Shown: in pieces, positions 12,301 to 17,267 of the stretch
Numbering within the stretch: the stretch's first letter is position 1
Layout: the number at the start of each line of letters is the position of its first letter
Made by a program: the position numbers and the translations under genes
NCBI GenBank assembly: GCA_964367935.1
Contig: CAYIYZ010000003.1
Location: 1 to 64,000 of the forward strand
Direction of reading: 5' to 3'
DNA: 64,000 nucleotides
Origin: Scatomorpha sp964367935
Lineage (GTDB): Bacteria > Bacillota > Clostridia > Oscillospirales > Oscillospiraceae
The notes under the pieces: generated by a model
Told to the model about the DNA's origin: nothing
Databases searched by the model: none
What the model saw: only the letters and a program-made list of their open reading frames with translations

Positions 12301-14232
12301 GAGTGTTGTGTCATTGTCCATATCGATTGCTATCGGGTAGGTGTAGTCGGAGTCTGCCCAGTCATATCTCAAGTGTATACTGGTATCGTAATTCTCTTCG
12401 CCAGTATTCCACGTATATCCCTTTTTGTCATAGCTCTGCCTGGCAATAACGAGTGGATCTCCGCTGCTCTTGCCCTCAACAGTGACCATCTCCGTCGAGT
12501 TATCGGGTTCGCCGTTGTGGCTACCCACTCCCTGTAAGGATACTCTAAGGGAGTCATAGCCCGACTTATCTACATTTTCATGAATATTCGCAGACACTAC
12601 GCCCGTTTCTACATATCCGAAATTATTTATTGGGTACCCCGTGAAAGAGCCGGGGTTAGTTTTAAACTGCGGCCACTCTTCTCCGTGTCCGTTTGTGTTA
12701 TCGTCGTCAAGGGCGTACAGCATGGAAATATTGCCCTCGGTATATTTATACAAGACGCTGTCTACATAGAGCATAGTTTCACCCGTGCCCGCATCTGAGT
12801 TTGCCGTGGGTCTAAATGCTGCAACGTTTGCTACCATATAGGGCTTACTCAGGTACTCGCCGTCAAGCCCGTTCACGCTCTCCCACGATATTACGGTGAT
12901 GGTAGCATCAGGGTCACCCTCAGGCGGATCGGGGTCGGGAACAACTTCCTCTTTGTAGTTACCGTCAACTACCTTGTATTCAAAGCTTGCATTCATCACA
13001 AGTGTTCTACCGTCAAATAAGTAAGTGGCCATGGCACGAGTGGTATTTGACTCAATATCTCCTATCGGAGAGCCCGCCATCAAAAGCTCACCCACGCCGT
13101 CACTATCAATATCGTCAAACGCCAGACCCACACGGGTGAGCGTAGACTTGATATTGCCGCCCGATAAGGCAATACCTTGAGATGTTGACAGAGCATTCTC
13201 CCTGCTGCCCCAGAGCACTAAGGCCTCTGAAGCGGTATGTATACTGTTATAGTTTTCAGGGTTATAGGTGGACATACTGTAGGATATGGCTATGTCCTCC
13301 ACACCGTCACGGTTCATATCGCCCACGGCCATGGAAACCGCACTCGGCACTTTTCCGCCTATCTTCGTAAGAGGTCTTGTCCAAAAGACAGACCAATTCG
13401 ACAAGTTCATCCAATCGTCGCCATCTTCGCCGACGTAGCGGTAAAAATCTATGCGCGGCATTGAGGAGTCAGGCACATAGACGGCCATTTCATCTCTGCC
13501 GTCGCCATCAAAGTCACCCGCCTCAATCTGCAAGAGATTGAGCCACGGATAATCACTCGTTGCGAGTGCGTAGTCGGTTTCCACAGACCAACCGCCCAAA
13601 ATACCATCTTTACTGTACCAAGCGGCGCGTGCATCGTAGCTGAAGTCGTAGCCGCTGTTATTTAGCGTTGTACTTGCCAGCGTTATACTGCTCGTCGGGA
13701 AATTATCCGTCTTGGGGTCGGCTATTTTCATAAGGACGCTTTCCGACGCATTTACGTCCGAAAAATCTCCGAGCTCGCGGTCATGTGCCGCCGCTGAAAT
13801 AATCGGCTTTTCCTCTATGCCGACATATATAAGCTCACCGGGTAGGCCATCACCGTCAAAGTCACCGGCGACGCCCTGAAATAGCTCCAAGCCCACATCC
13901 TCACCCTTGTAAGCACCCGTGCTCATTGCATCGGGATCTGTCTGGTTGTAGCCGTAGAGATTATACTGATCGTGTTGGAGATCTATGTACTCCCACACTT
14001 GTTCTCTGGGTTTCAGATCGGTACCGAAAGGGTTTTCAGTATGATTCTCATTATAGCCCTCAGGCTCTACCTCCGTGTCAAAGCCCAGGACGGAGAACGC
14101 ATCAGAGTCCGCACCTTGGAACCCTCCGCCTGATGCTTCCGCCACCACGGGCGCCGGCACAAGCACAGCAAGCATTGCCATCATATTGACAAGCATAGCC
14201 GTAACCAACAAAATCGATAATTTCTTCTTCAT
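391..14232 (-). CDS. Giant SLH-anchored cell-surface protein (about 4,613 aa)
   Basis: Secreted, wall-bound giant protein; binding target unknown. ATG at 14,232 gives a good signal peptide (MKKKLS, hydrophobic core, cleavage near AEA) with a GGAAGG site upstream; the longer reading from 14,280 has none. Domains by eye: FG-GAP/VCBS-like calcium-loop repeats at about 120-400 (AGDFDGDG, GDMNRDG); a conserved beta-rich module at about 620-970 shared with the 2,263-aa protein of this window; fibronectin III/Ig-like domains to about 1,260; many InlB-B/bacterial-repeat domains at about 1,500-2,000 and 3,260-4,270; a beta-helix-like stretch at about 2,180-2,910; a poly-Gly linker near 4,290; three SLH domains at 4,430-4,613. 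Cysteines are very rare. It is transcribed against the neighbouring plus-strand SLH genes and is flanked by remnants of two of them. An adhesin or S-layer-associated role is inference. Confidence 0.9.
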   Translation of the reverse strand: MKKKLSILLVTAMLVNMMAMLAVLVPAPVVAEASGGGFQGADSDAFSVLGFDTEVEPEGYNENHTENPFGTDLKPREQVWEYIDLQHDQYNLYGYNQTDPDAMSTGAYKGEDVGLELFQGVAGDFDGDGLPGELIYVGIEEKPIISAAAHDRELGDFSDVNASESVLMKIADPKTDNFPTSSITLASTTLNNSGYDFSYDARAAWYSKDGILGGWSVETDYALATSDYPWLNLLQIEAGDFDGDGRDEMAVYVPDSSMPRIDFYRYVGEDGDDWMNLSNWSVFWTRPLTKIGGKVPSAVSMAVGDMNRDGVEDIAISYSMSTYNPENYNSIHTASEALVLWGSRENALSTSQGIALSGGNIKSTLTRVGLAFDDIDSDGVGELLMAGSPIGDIESNTTRAMATYLFDGRTLVMNASFEYKVVDGNYKEEVVPDPDPPEGDPDATITVISWESVNGLDGEYLSKPYMVANVAAFRPTANSDAGTGETMLYVDSVLYKYTEGNISMLYALDDDNTNGHGEEWPQFKTNPGSFTGYPINNFGYVETGVVSANIHENVDKSGYDSLRVSLQGVGSHNGEPDNSTEMVTVEGKSSGDPLVIARQSYDKKGYTWNTGEENYDTSIHLRYDWADSDYTYPIAIDMDNDTTLIEYTGISYLTYSDPEVLAVVAAAPYFEDVERVTGNDYAWQNTTSWAQISSESEGDIFTIELDAGGFIDYSSTVLGAAFRTGGSLGFTYEYEQIMSQTEEYTLEFQTSANEDAVAFFSIPTQNYVYNIISADGSVERDIISIPFQPNYQILNLDYYESIQGDYAELPPIRGEAITSTPGDPASYPSSSSGLDVIAEWNDDPSGVSFGNGSQTQTITLTESEEKSHVFGTSIGFEIGGGTHVINAVASSEVSLTGGFQMSLNPAGGYVDIKVEGTEISGTVNNMPLEFQDYNYYYNWKLFSYAYETDDGQSIPIVSYIVNDVQAPPELPDDFQMDYDSSTSEKNVLTWTYPNSNSATFKIYRYYEFIVGGGLQEIAELSPETVKYTWQTDREGNRYKEYYFEDTEISPYSEYKYAIQVEEPYPQVPPLSSPSELVSVVSRSSSGYPNVVVAESDNVNDGNLLVYPDKNSYLTVQLTDPQGNSAANYYATIQYQWQKMENGAWVDIVNKNGSTLEFISAGNSVIGEYRCRINVITKADNIAITTYTDTISLTQSKRTTIMEDVSVTDVADGIVLKATVQNAHSDSAAIPQGIVTFFFEHRETGQQLFHPVELDSRGMVDEKIKTVMDPGLYDIRASYAGSYIFKPSESYAIYLTGDSSAYNLALPANPIYGDGAVINYSKVETAGGETKAEGVSAGSWTMEDDTGTDRAPEYITVGASLGEYILSPETPAGEYTIEMTTGEDVQTVEFEVLPRPVTLQIPNYTLSEDTGDIPELFLSEMSVVSGSWAPHWMEDETVFQDINIAGSLNFYDAAGNKSDTFIDAVKTSGAYIITRDSQQYENHQMTFVNSSLTVLGATFGLQAGAAQYGGTDVGTLYMMSPEYHETRNVLGSGINTSVAAGAKATFQAVPDDGYEIYGWFVDGVNQETTNSFFAITMPPAKAGVEVEVRFVVARNTLHYEVGGEEGGGTISAEPDFESGSTILKNAGYTFSAAANEGYHFKEWRHTENGNGTIYHDMEADTAEDAYTYTTDVTGAVMQSTYDFVMPDTSTSVVAVFERDYYTLNLVDRAGNDGLVAWYIGSTSSDSTAGGEKIYVTDGALIKGDTQVVVEAAAGYMMDTDTRFTSTGSVGVEDAAKGTYTLTLTKDTTVTGTTEHGTYMFSTETIVVNNVGSQIDTRSDGEITVTTNYAGEDKITILQPASQSGAIGYTDVPGGEDVAVDILYPHYYEFLGFTVTDTATTVEIDRPSIIQSGASVTKNASYKYYVGQEEYYFIASTTGIATFDVQTTSPNLGEVTIKIDSDSYLLTEISGNHTVTATFKELPQYTLTLESLAPNAGGSYAAGYNSDSYYPDGAYVDVVGDDHMVTFHEGDDILVAVVPDRNYTNTYWDITEVGGAQRKLPADSRQFVMDNLRSNYILIPEFASTIHHSVTWPGISNDSVGILLSEASGSVSLVQNGGSFSFKLSGNGVEYLESVYVNGYEFGASEVDTGSSKLTKTDETYTISDITSSQVITVSRSTAGITVNGVDISNLKGDGWSYDNLTAVLTISDNDKVIGGTWADATKNFRIVTTSSVSRIAIEDLNITNVIPVAWNTDAVNVFDFTAIGGDLTITVEGDNSVMFEPTSDITRTSPEQTVFGVTSAFLLDRRVTIDGEGTLDLKDVKLIEAINSMLELKENVRITALIQVGTGPERYFIEVDGLTIGESGDVNQNPSLIVAQNIAAGAAADSDTNTSVIKVTGNYDHVQGGHTIALYGGTFEAHINTLLTNWVLEGNSYGLVSGDAWLDTGDGADNNLYVDGGEFIMTHHIADEFLANDDHATQTRLIIAPIIYGGEGTVDISSNTYITPYSFLSDEQWQSMNLFGNYMVLPPFDINLTFSLDAMSGSDNEYAKLSYERKEGVDPYEATHPKDPQYEAVTEYIEGQAIGTGENITNKDVLYDLNTYEESVKEYVDNSTYRDHPDEYKYIKIEPISEIPDVKGLNVRISGDDIERYFVGFNMGVDTGTTQTYYVFDNSDTSNPYVIARTELEIQPGDVVVAQQLGTEVTLGKWIYSASIPNLEETTVDIYDYEIGGVTPKLIGVEVSRNLVNSLTLNNAHLKSLDLDTLHEVTIEGDNLIESEAGAATLTVVDGDDTDDIAELIVKGVFENDISDTLTLEASGTDGVALLIVGKTVTDPESWDGRVFLQDVEEFTLLTDGVAVTEQRQSYIGTVLTSGDMTVQYLHKYESSEDYALGVYGHSYTQLAGERRSIATAAASEVMANNAFVSFTPTVVEAQTADADAGLVYDMDGVGNVADSVSTVLDLDILYPVEFDILSSEYTVPEVSKVSIDKTQLEATDYSLSYITDGKPTGTMDVYNVAARFSLFSAEGTALHGLEHGEYSVTILFASGDTVVIPLTVKKIPQGEGALSISGDDVVLRGDSLELSTAWNSLSKEPGHYDWEFSWVDTNNMGTLPVLAANGGSTASITGSDLGEVIVKVTAYESDGGTYLDEAYHNFTIYPEMESIEASIVGWTPNSYGDYSIVQHLTDTNTELSLSTVVTMATGSDMTEFNGADEIVWEVNNATRLQTSVTVDPITGAATLTVDTAETGVDDRISVKVTYRHVPSGQSVSDEFYVYLSTDAQVSYSNTGATGGLITGVTYSNNESITSADTIKLVPEGNTVTVQATPEGDNKVETWFVNGLSVMTNSAYTVDETNNTLKFNVASRGKYVVTADYVNKFAYAVNFTSPANGAVTATVGTPPVAVISGEQHVKGTSVTLTATPDAGYGVDYWTVNGSRYTAGGSNDSITLTVDKEYAVSVTLKAADKTVSVIAIGEGDVQFMVNNALATATVDRTGVDPVYSLNVMTGDEVVIYAIPDVHKKVESWLQNSVLVQGSEEQEAMSFSVGVTALDYTVTFGDVDKFDVTVSIESDSSSVNAGVVKYKNDTYTRVQNGMISVYDGESVTLLASPDVGMMVDRWIVRGEGSETVTYSESEDGNAVTITGITQNVYVTARFTPIEYAVNFSSSANGSLTAAYTYGSVPTALSNGDGVRAGLKVTFTTAASADYHLHSLVVNEVDVTADVIGGNYVIDAIDNEVTAVAVYMSNDKYAVTAPDDFATDGEGKGTVTIAIRPEDTLSTVNGKVASIVMGGTALITFNPETGNAVDAQALLAVLMNIAGNDADVSLELEANSKNLIAVISNVQAALDFSGMANPFVESTANFVSVGTGSGIGGVMRVMAGGVVVNNMSEVPEGTEIMITLVADSGYELTTLVDGNGNNIPFQLLENNPVNPNISGSVMSIANSGAKTYTATVTANAAMVIDPTFRVSGYNVTINVIGTGMGSVSATNGTQTVELRNVATGDTTGTLPVGSNVTITATANAGISELDTIIVTHAGSDIPVANGAATVDNLGGDLVVTVVFNALEKEVTVSKSGEGALRVIDIGNNNEIVTSESVAVGTKLLLIATPEANSALESITAGGSAIGIAASGGSGIYEVDASKQNSIVANFTQSMARVTWSSPTGVAVTVTNASGAAIANGSDVRIGDTISISASPSNALYRVTGTSVNGTQIVQGGSATYTVQGETVISFTVDSDVETQKPHLVILSAGGTVEVSDATGATVPESASLNVGDVLTFTATADSGYTLSSIKVKGIEIANGETYTVQQGDTAITVVVTFASNAVGGGGGAGGVIIEGEYSIKLRTEGDATLTVTKDGEPVEDGDMVQGGDVLTIAATTSNADRDARIVVNGHPFVSGNTYEVYANTEILATDMVEVGLPYYMSGDTKVFLGFAADVDADGYIEESEYVAPKGKDIMYAENGKNFTDISGHWGEEYIDFVTERELFLGTSESMFSPDMEMTRAMFATVIGRLHERSYGEIQSTGTNVFTDCDYTLYYGKYVDWAAESGIIKGIGDNMFAPDNSITREEMAVILYRYASFLKELPETSDTTLMYTDKTEISDWATDAALFTQTTGIITGVGENRFEAKELATRAEVATIIERFVEYALS

Positions 14233-14289
14233 ATCTAAGTACACACCTTCCCTTTGTTCACTCGCCTCATTTAAATACAACTATACAAA

Positions 14290-14318
14290 ATTATATAGTA
14301 GTGCAAAAAGTATGTCAA
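14290..14318 (-). promoter_or_regulatory. Perfect sigma-A promoter of the giant SLH gene
   Basis: On the minus strand TTGACA (14,318-14,313) is followed after 17 bases by TATAAT (14,295-14,290). Both hexamers and the spacing match consensus exactly, so high expression is likely. The leader to the ATG is about 50 bases. Confidence 0.85.
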
Positions 14319-14389
14319 TTGAACTAGGCTGTGCAAGTATTTCGTTTTTGTAATGTTGCTGTAGATACGAGACAAGTGTATATTAAAAG

Positions 14390-14517
14390 GTGATTGGACT
14401 CGTTACACTCACCCTCTGCCTAATGGTTGCAGTACTGCTGCCCATGACGGCACTACCTGCACGGCTATAGGGGCACAAATGGCAACCATGCTGCAGCGAT
14501 ACCTCACGATGGAGTAA
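14390..14517 (+). pseudogene. Second SLH gene remnant: signal-peptide-like start joined to SLH end
   Basis: The 3' part reads AQMATMLQRYLTME then TAA (14,515-14,517), identical over those residues to the C-terminus of the intact 776-aa SLH protein, and is followed by the same terminator. The 5' part, in a different frame from 14,390, reads as a hydrophobic stretch ending LLPMTALPA, very like the signal peptide of the 1,910-aa paralogue (MLPITAQAA). The simplest reading is a gene that lost nearly all its body between signal peptide and anchor. The C-terminal match is firm. The signal-peptide half is less certain, because the C-terminal frame also stays open upstream. Confidence 0.55.
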
Positions 14518-14532
14518 TACAATTTAAGAATC

Positions 14533-14565
14533 AAGGCGGTCACCAATAACGGTGACCGCCTTTTT
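14533..14565 (+). terminator. SLH-family terminator, copy 2
   Basis: AAGGCGGTCACC, a 6-base loop, then GGTGACCGCCTTTTT. Same stem as at 221 and 32,388; it supports the view that the remnant just upstream was once an SLH gene of this family. Confidence 0.8.
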
Positions 14566-14760
14566 GTATCTCCCTCCCCCACTGCATCTATTTTGACCGC
14601 TCTTACCAACGTGACCTTGCACGCAAAAAGCGCTCCACATCTGCGGGGTACTTTAGGTTTGTGCTCGTGTTGAAGATGTTGCTTTTTTGGCCGATTTGTA
14701 CAGTGAATTTAAATATCTATCCCTGCGCTTGCTCTATTAGAGAGAAAGTTTGCGCATAAA
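14566..14760. repeat. Gene-free stretch with a decayed copy of the hyd terminator
   Basis: No gene is seen. Bases 14,625-14,660 match the terminator at 18,979 closely (AAAAAGC, CTCC, CATCTG, GG, GT, CTTT in the same order), but substitutions weaken the stem. Both neighbourhoods also carry ATCTATTTTGAC, so the two ends of the hyd operon share duplicated intergenic sequence. Confidence 0.4.
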
Positions 14761-14789
14761 TTGACAAAGTCGACTATCTTCTGTACAAT
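14761..14789 (+). promoter_or_regulatory. Promoter of the hyd operon
   Basis: TTGACA (14,761-14,766), 17 bases, TACAAT (14,784-14,789): full -35 and five of six -10 matches. The leader is about 50 bases. I looked for a Rex-type TTGTGAA/TTCACAA palindrome and did not see one. Confidence 0.8.
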
Positions 14790-14847
14790 TAATAATAAAG
14801 ATTGGCACTAAACTTTTTACGTAATGCAAATTTAGGAGGTAGTTTTG

Positions 14848-15324
14848 ATGAAAACCGCAGTTAATTACGAAAAAATTGATCAAATATTAGAGCCGCACAA
14901 GGATACTAAGCCTTCGGTAATCGCAATATTGCAAGAGGTACAAGATGAATACAAGTACCTTCCCAGAGAAGTTTTCCCATATATTGCGCAAAGAATAAAT
15001 GTGAGTGAAGCTAAAATATATAGTGTAGCCACATTTTATGAGAATTTTTCCTTAGAACCTAAGGGGAAATTTGTAATAAAGATTTGTGACGGCACCGCCT
15101 GTCATGTCAGAAAATCTATACCCATATTAAACACCCTTCAAAGGGAACTAAAACTTTCAGGTGATAAAAAAACGACAGATGACTTAGGTTTTACAGTAGA
15201 AACAGTTTCATGTCTGGGTGCTTGTGGACTGGCTCCTGTTATAACCGTAAACGAAAAAGTCTATCCGGCAATGACACCCGAAAAAGCCACGCAGCTTCTA
15301 GAGGAACTTAGAAAGGAAATTTGA
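14848..15324 (+). CDS. hydC: [FeFe]-hydrogenase subunit, NuoE-like [2Fe-2S] protein
   Basis: Small electron-transfer subunit of a cytoplasmic NAD-linked, probably electron-bifurcating [FeFe]-hydrogenase (HydABC type), homologous to NuoE of complex I. It has a thioredoxin-like [2Fe-2S] fold with four ligands visible: C80 and C85 (CDGTAC), C122 and C126 (CLGAC). Length (158 aa) is typical of the family. The start is ATG 14,848: AGGAGG at 14,834-14,839 is well spaced for it and too close for the TTG at 14,845. The next gene begins two bases after the stop, so the subunits are co-transcribed. Role in the complex is from the family; assignment as hydC rather than a stray NuoE rests on the hydB and hydA neighbours. 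Confidence 0.93.
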   Translation: MKTAVNYEKIDQILEPHKDTKPSVIAILQEVQDEYKYLPREVFPYIAQRINVSEAKIYSVATFYENFSLEPKGKFVIKICDGTACHVRKSIPILNTLQRELKLSGDKKTTDDLGFTVETVSCLGACGLAPVITVNEKVYPAMTPEKATQLLEELRKEI

Positions 15325-15325
15325 A

Positions 15326-17206
15326 ATGAGTAAGATAAAAAACAAAGTAGACCTTGATAAAAGAAGAAACGGCTTTACTTCTAAGCTTGATAATCAAGTG
15401 AAAAAGATTTATGTCTGTGCCGGTACAGGATGTGTGGCCGGCGGTTCAATGGAAATCTTTTACAAAATGCAAGAAATAATAAAAGAAAGAGGCTTGCTCT
15501 GTGAAGTGCATCTGAAGGACCATGTTGAGCACAAGTCTATAGGTCTAAAGCAAAGTGGTTGCCACGGTTTTTGTGAAATGGGACCCTTAGTCAGAATTGA
15601 GCCTTCGGAGCTTCTATACCTAAAAGTAACCCTGTCCGATTGTGACGAAATAATTGAGAAATCAATAATTGAAGATGAAATTGTCGAAAGACTTGTCTAT
15701 GAAAAAAACGGCATAAAATACCCCAAAGAAGAGGAAATCCCATTTTACAAGCACCAACACCGCCTTGTTATAGCCGACTGCGGGCAGATAGATGCGGAGT
15801 CGATAGAGGAGTATATAGCTTATGGTGGATATTTAGCCTTGGAGAAGGCGATATTCGAGATGGGCAGTGAGGGCATATTAAAAACTATATCGGATTCAAA
15901 CCTGAGAGGCCGCGGCGGCGGCGGTTTCCCGGCAGGTAGAAAGTGGCAGCAGGTAAAGTCTCAAAAAGAGTTCCCGAAATATGTTGTCTGCAATGGCGAC
16001 GAAGGCGATCCCGGAGCATTTATGGATAGAAGCATCATGGAGGGTGATCCTCACAGGATGTTAGAGGGAATGATGATCGCCGGTTATGCAGCCGGGGCGG
16101 AGGAAGCTTTTATATATGTGAGAGCCGAATATCCTCTTGCTGTAAATAGGCTTAATACGGCTATAGAAGATGCACGTCGTCTCGGTCTTTTGGGCGAAAA
16201 CATCCTCGGGAGCGAGTTTAATTTTGATATAAAAATAGTAAAAGGTGCCGGAGCCTTTGTATGTGGCGAGGGCAGTGCTCTAACGGTTTCGATTGAAGGC
16301 GACAGAGGAATGCCCCGTGTAAAGCCGCCGAGAACAGTGGAACAAGGCTTGTACGGAAAGCCTACACTTCTCAATAATGTTGAGACATTTACAAATGTTC
16401 CTGCCATCATAATAAACGGTGCTGATTGGTATAAGAGTTTTGGTTCGGAGAATAGTCCGGGTACGAAAGCTTTCGCACTTACCGGAAACATCGAAAATAC
16501 CGGCCTCATCGAAGTTCCGATGGGCACAGAGCTTAGGAAGATAATCTTCGATATCGGCGGCGGCGTTCGTGACGGGAAAAAGTTCAAAGCCGTGCAGATC
16601 GGCGGCCCTTCCGGCGGCTGTTTGACTGCCGAGCACTTAGATTTACCCTTGGATTTCGACAGCCTCAAAAAAGTTGGTGCCATGATAGGTTCGGGCGGTC
16701 TTGTTGTAATGGACGAAGATACTTGCATGGTGGAAGTTGCAAGGTTCTTCATGAACTTCACACAAAACGAATCTTGCGGCAAGTGTGTTCCATGTAGAGA
16801 GGGAACTCGAAGGATGCTCGAAATTCTTGAGAATATTACGCATGGAAAGGGCACTTTGGGAGACTTAGAGCTTTTGCAGGAAATTGCTGACACAGTTTCT
16901 GTAGCAGCGCTATGTGGTCTTGGGAAGACAGCTGCCTCACCTGTGGTGTCGACACTAAAGTACTTTAGAGACGAGTATATAGCTCATATAGTGGACAAGA
17001 AATGTCCTGCAAAAGTATGTACTGCTCTTAAAACGATATATATAGAGCCCGAGCTATGTAAGGGCTGTACTAAATGTGCGAAGATTTGCCCGGTAGATGC
17101 CATTAAGGGCAAAGTAAAAGAGCCTTTTATTATAGACCAAGAAAAGTGCATAAAGTGCGGTGCCTGTGTTGAAAGCTGTAATTTTAAGGCCATAAAAGAG
17201 ATATAG
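15326..17206 (+). CDS. hydB: [FeFe]-hydrogenase subunit, NuoF-like NADH/FMN protein with ferredoxin tail
   Basis: Flavin subunit that exchanges electrons with NAD(H). Domains in order: N-terminal [2Fe-2S] thioredoxin-like domain (C31, C36, C79, C83); NuoF core with the glycine-rich FMN/NADH loop RGRGGGGFPAGRKW near 195-207; [4Fe-4S] motif CGKCVPC from C484, with the distal Cys in ALCGLG near 530; C-terminal two-cluster ferredoxin domain (CKGCTKCAKICP, CIKCGACVESC) over the last 55 residues. This 626-aa layout is that of HydB from Thermotoga/Moorella-type bifurcating hydrogenases, longer than respiratory NuoF. AAAGGA precedes the ATG. A 61-base gap separates it from hydA. Electron bifurcation is inferred from domain layout and operon, not shown by sequence. 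Confidence 0.94.
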   Translation: MSKIKNKVDLDKRRNGFTSKLDNQVKKIYVCAGTGCVAGGSMEIFYKMQEIIKERGLLCEVHLKDHVEHKSIGLKQSGCHGFCEMGPLVRIEPSELLYLKVTLSDCDEIIEKSIIEDEIVERLVYEKNGIKYPKEEEIPFYKHQHRLVIADCGQIDAESIEEYIAYGGYLALEKAIFEMGSEGILKTISDSNLRGRGGGGFPAGRKWQQVKSQKEFPKYVVCNGDEGDPGAFMDRSIMEGDPHRMLEGMMIAGYAAGAEEAFIYVRAEYPLAVNRLNTAIEDARRLGLLGENILGSEFNFDIKIVKGAGAFVCGEGSALTVSIEGDRGMPRVKPPRTVEQGLYGKPTLLNNVETFTNVPAIIINGADWYKSFGSENSPGTKAFALTGNIENTGLIEVPMGTELRKIIFDIGGGVRDGKKFKAVQIGGPSGGCLTAEHLDLPLDFDSLKKVGAMIGSGGLVVMDEDTCMVEVARFFMNFTQNESCGKCVPCREGTRRMLEILENITHGKGTLGDLELLQEIADTVSVAALCGLGKTAASPVVSTLKYFRDEYIAHIVDKKCPAKVCTALKTIYIEPELCKGCTKCAKICPVDAIKGKVKEPFIIDQEKCIKCGACVESCNFKAIKEI

Positions 17207-17267
17207 ATTAATGAGAGCATGATTATAATATCAAGTTCTAAAAGCGTAGAAAGGAACGCATGTTAAT

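Noticed and set aside
16084..16893. 269-codon minus-strand open frame opposite hydB
   Set aside because: Antisense of a highly conserved gene, without a ribosome-binding site or recognisable protein.
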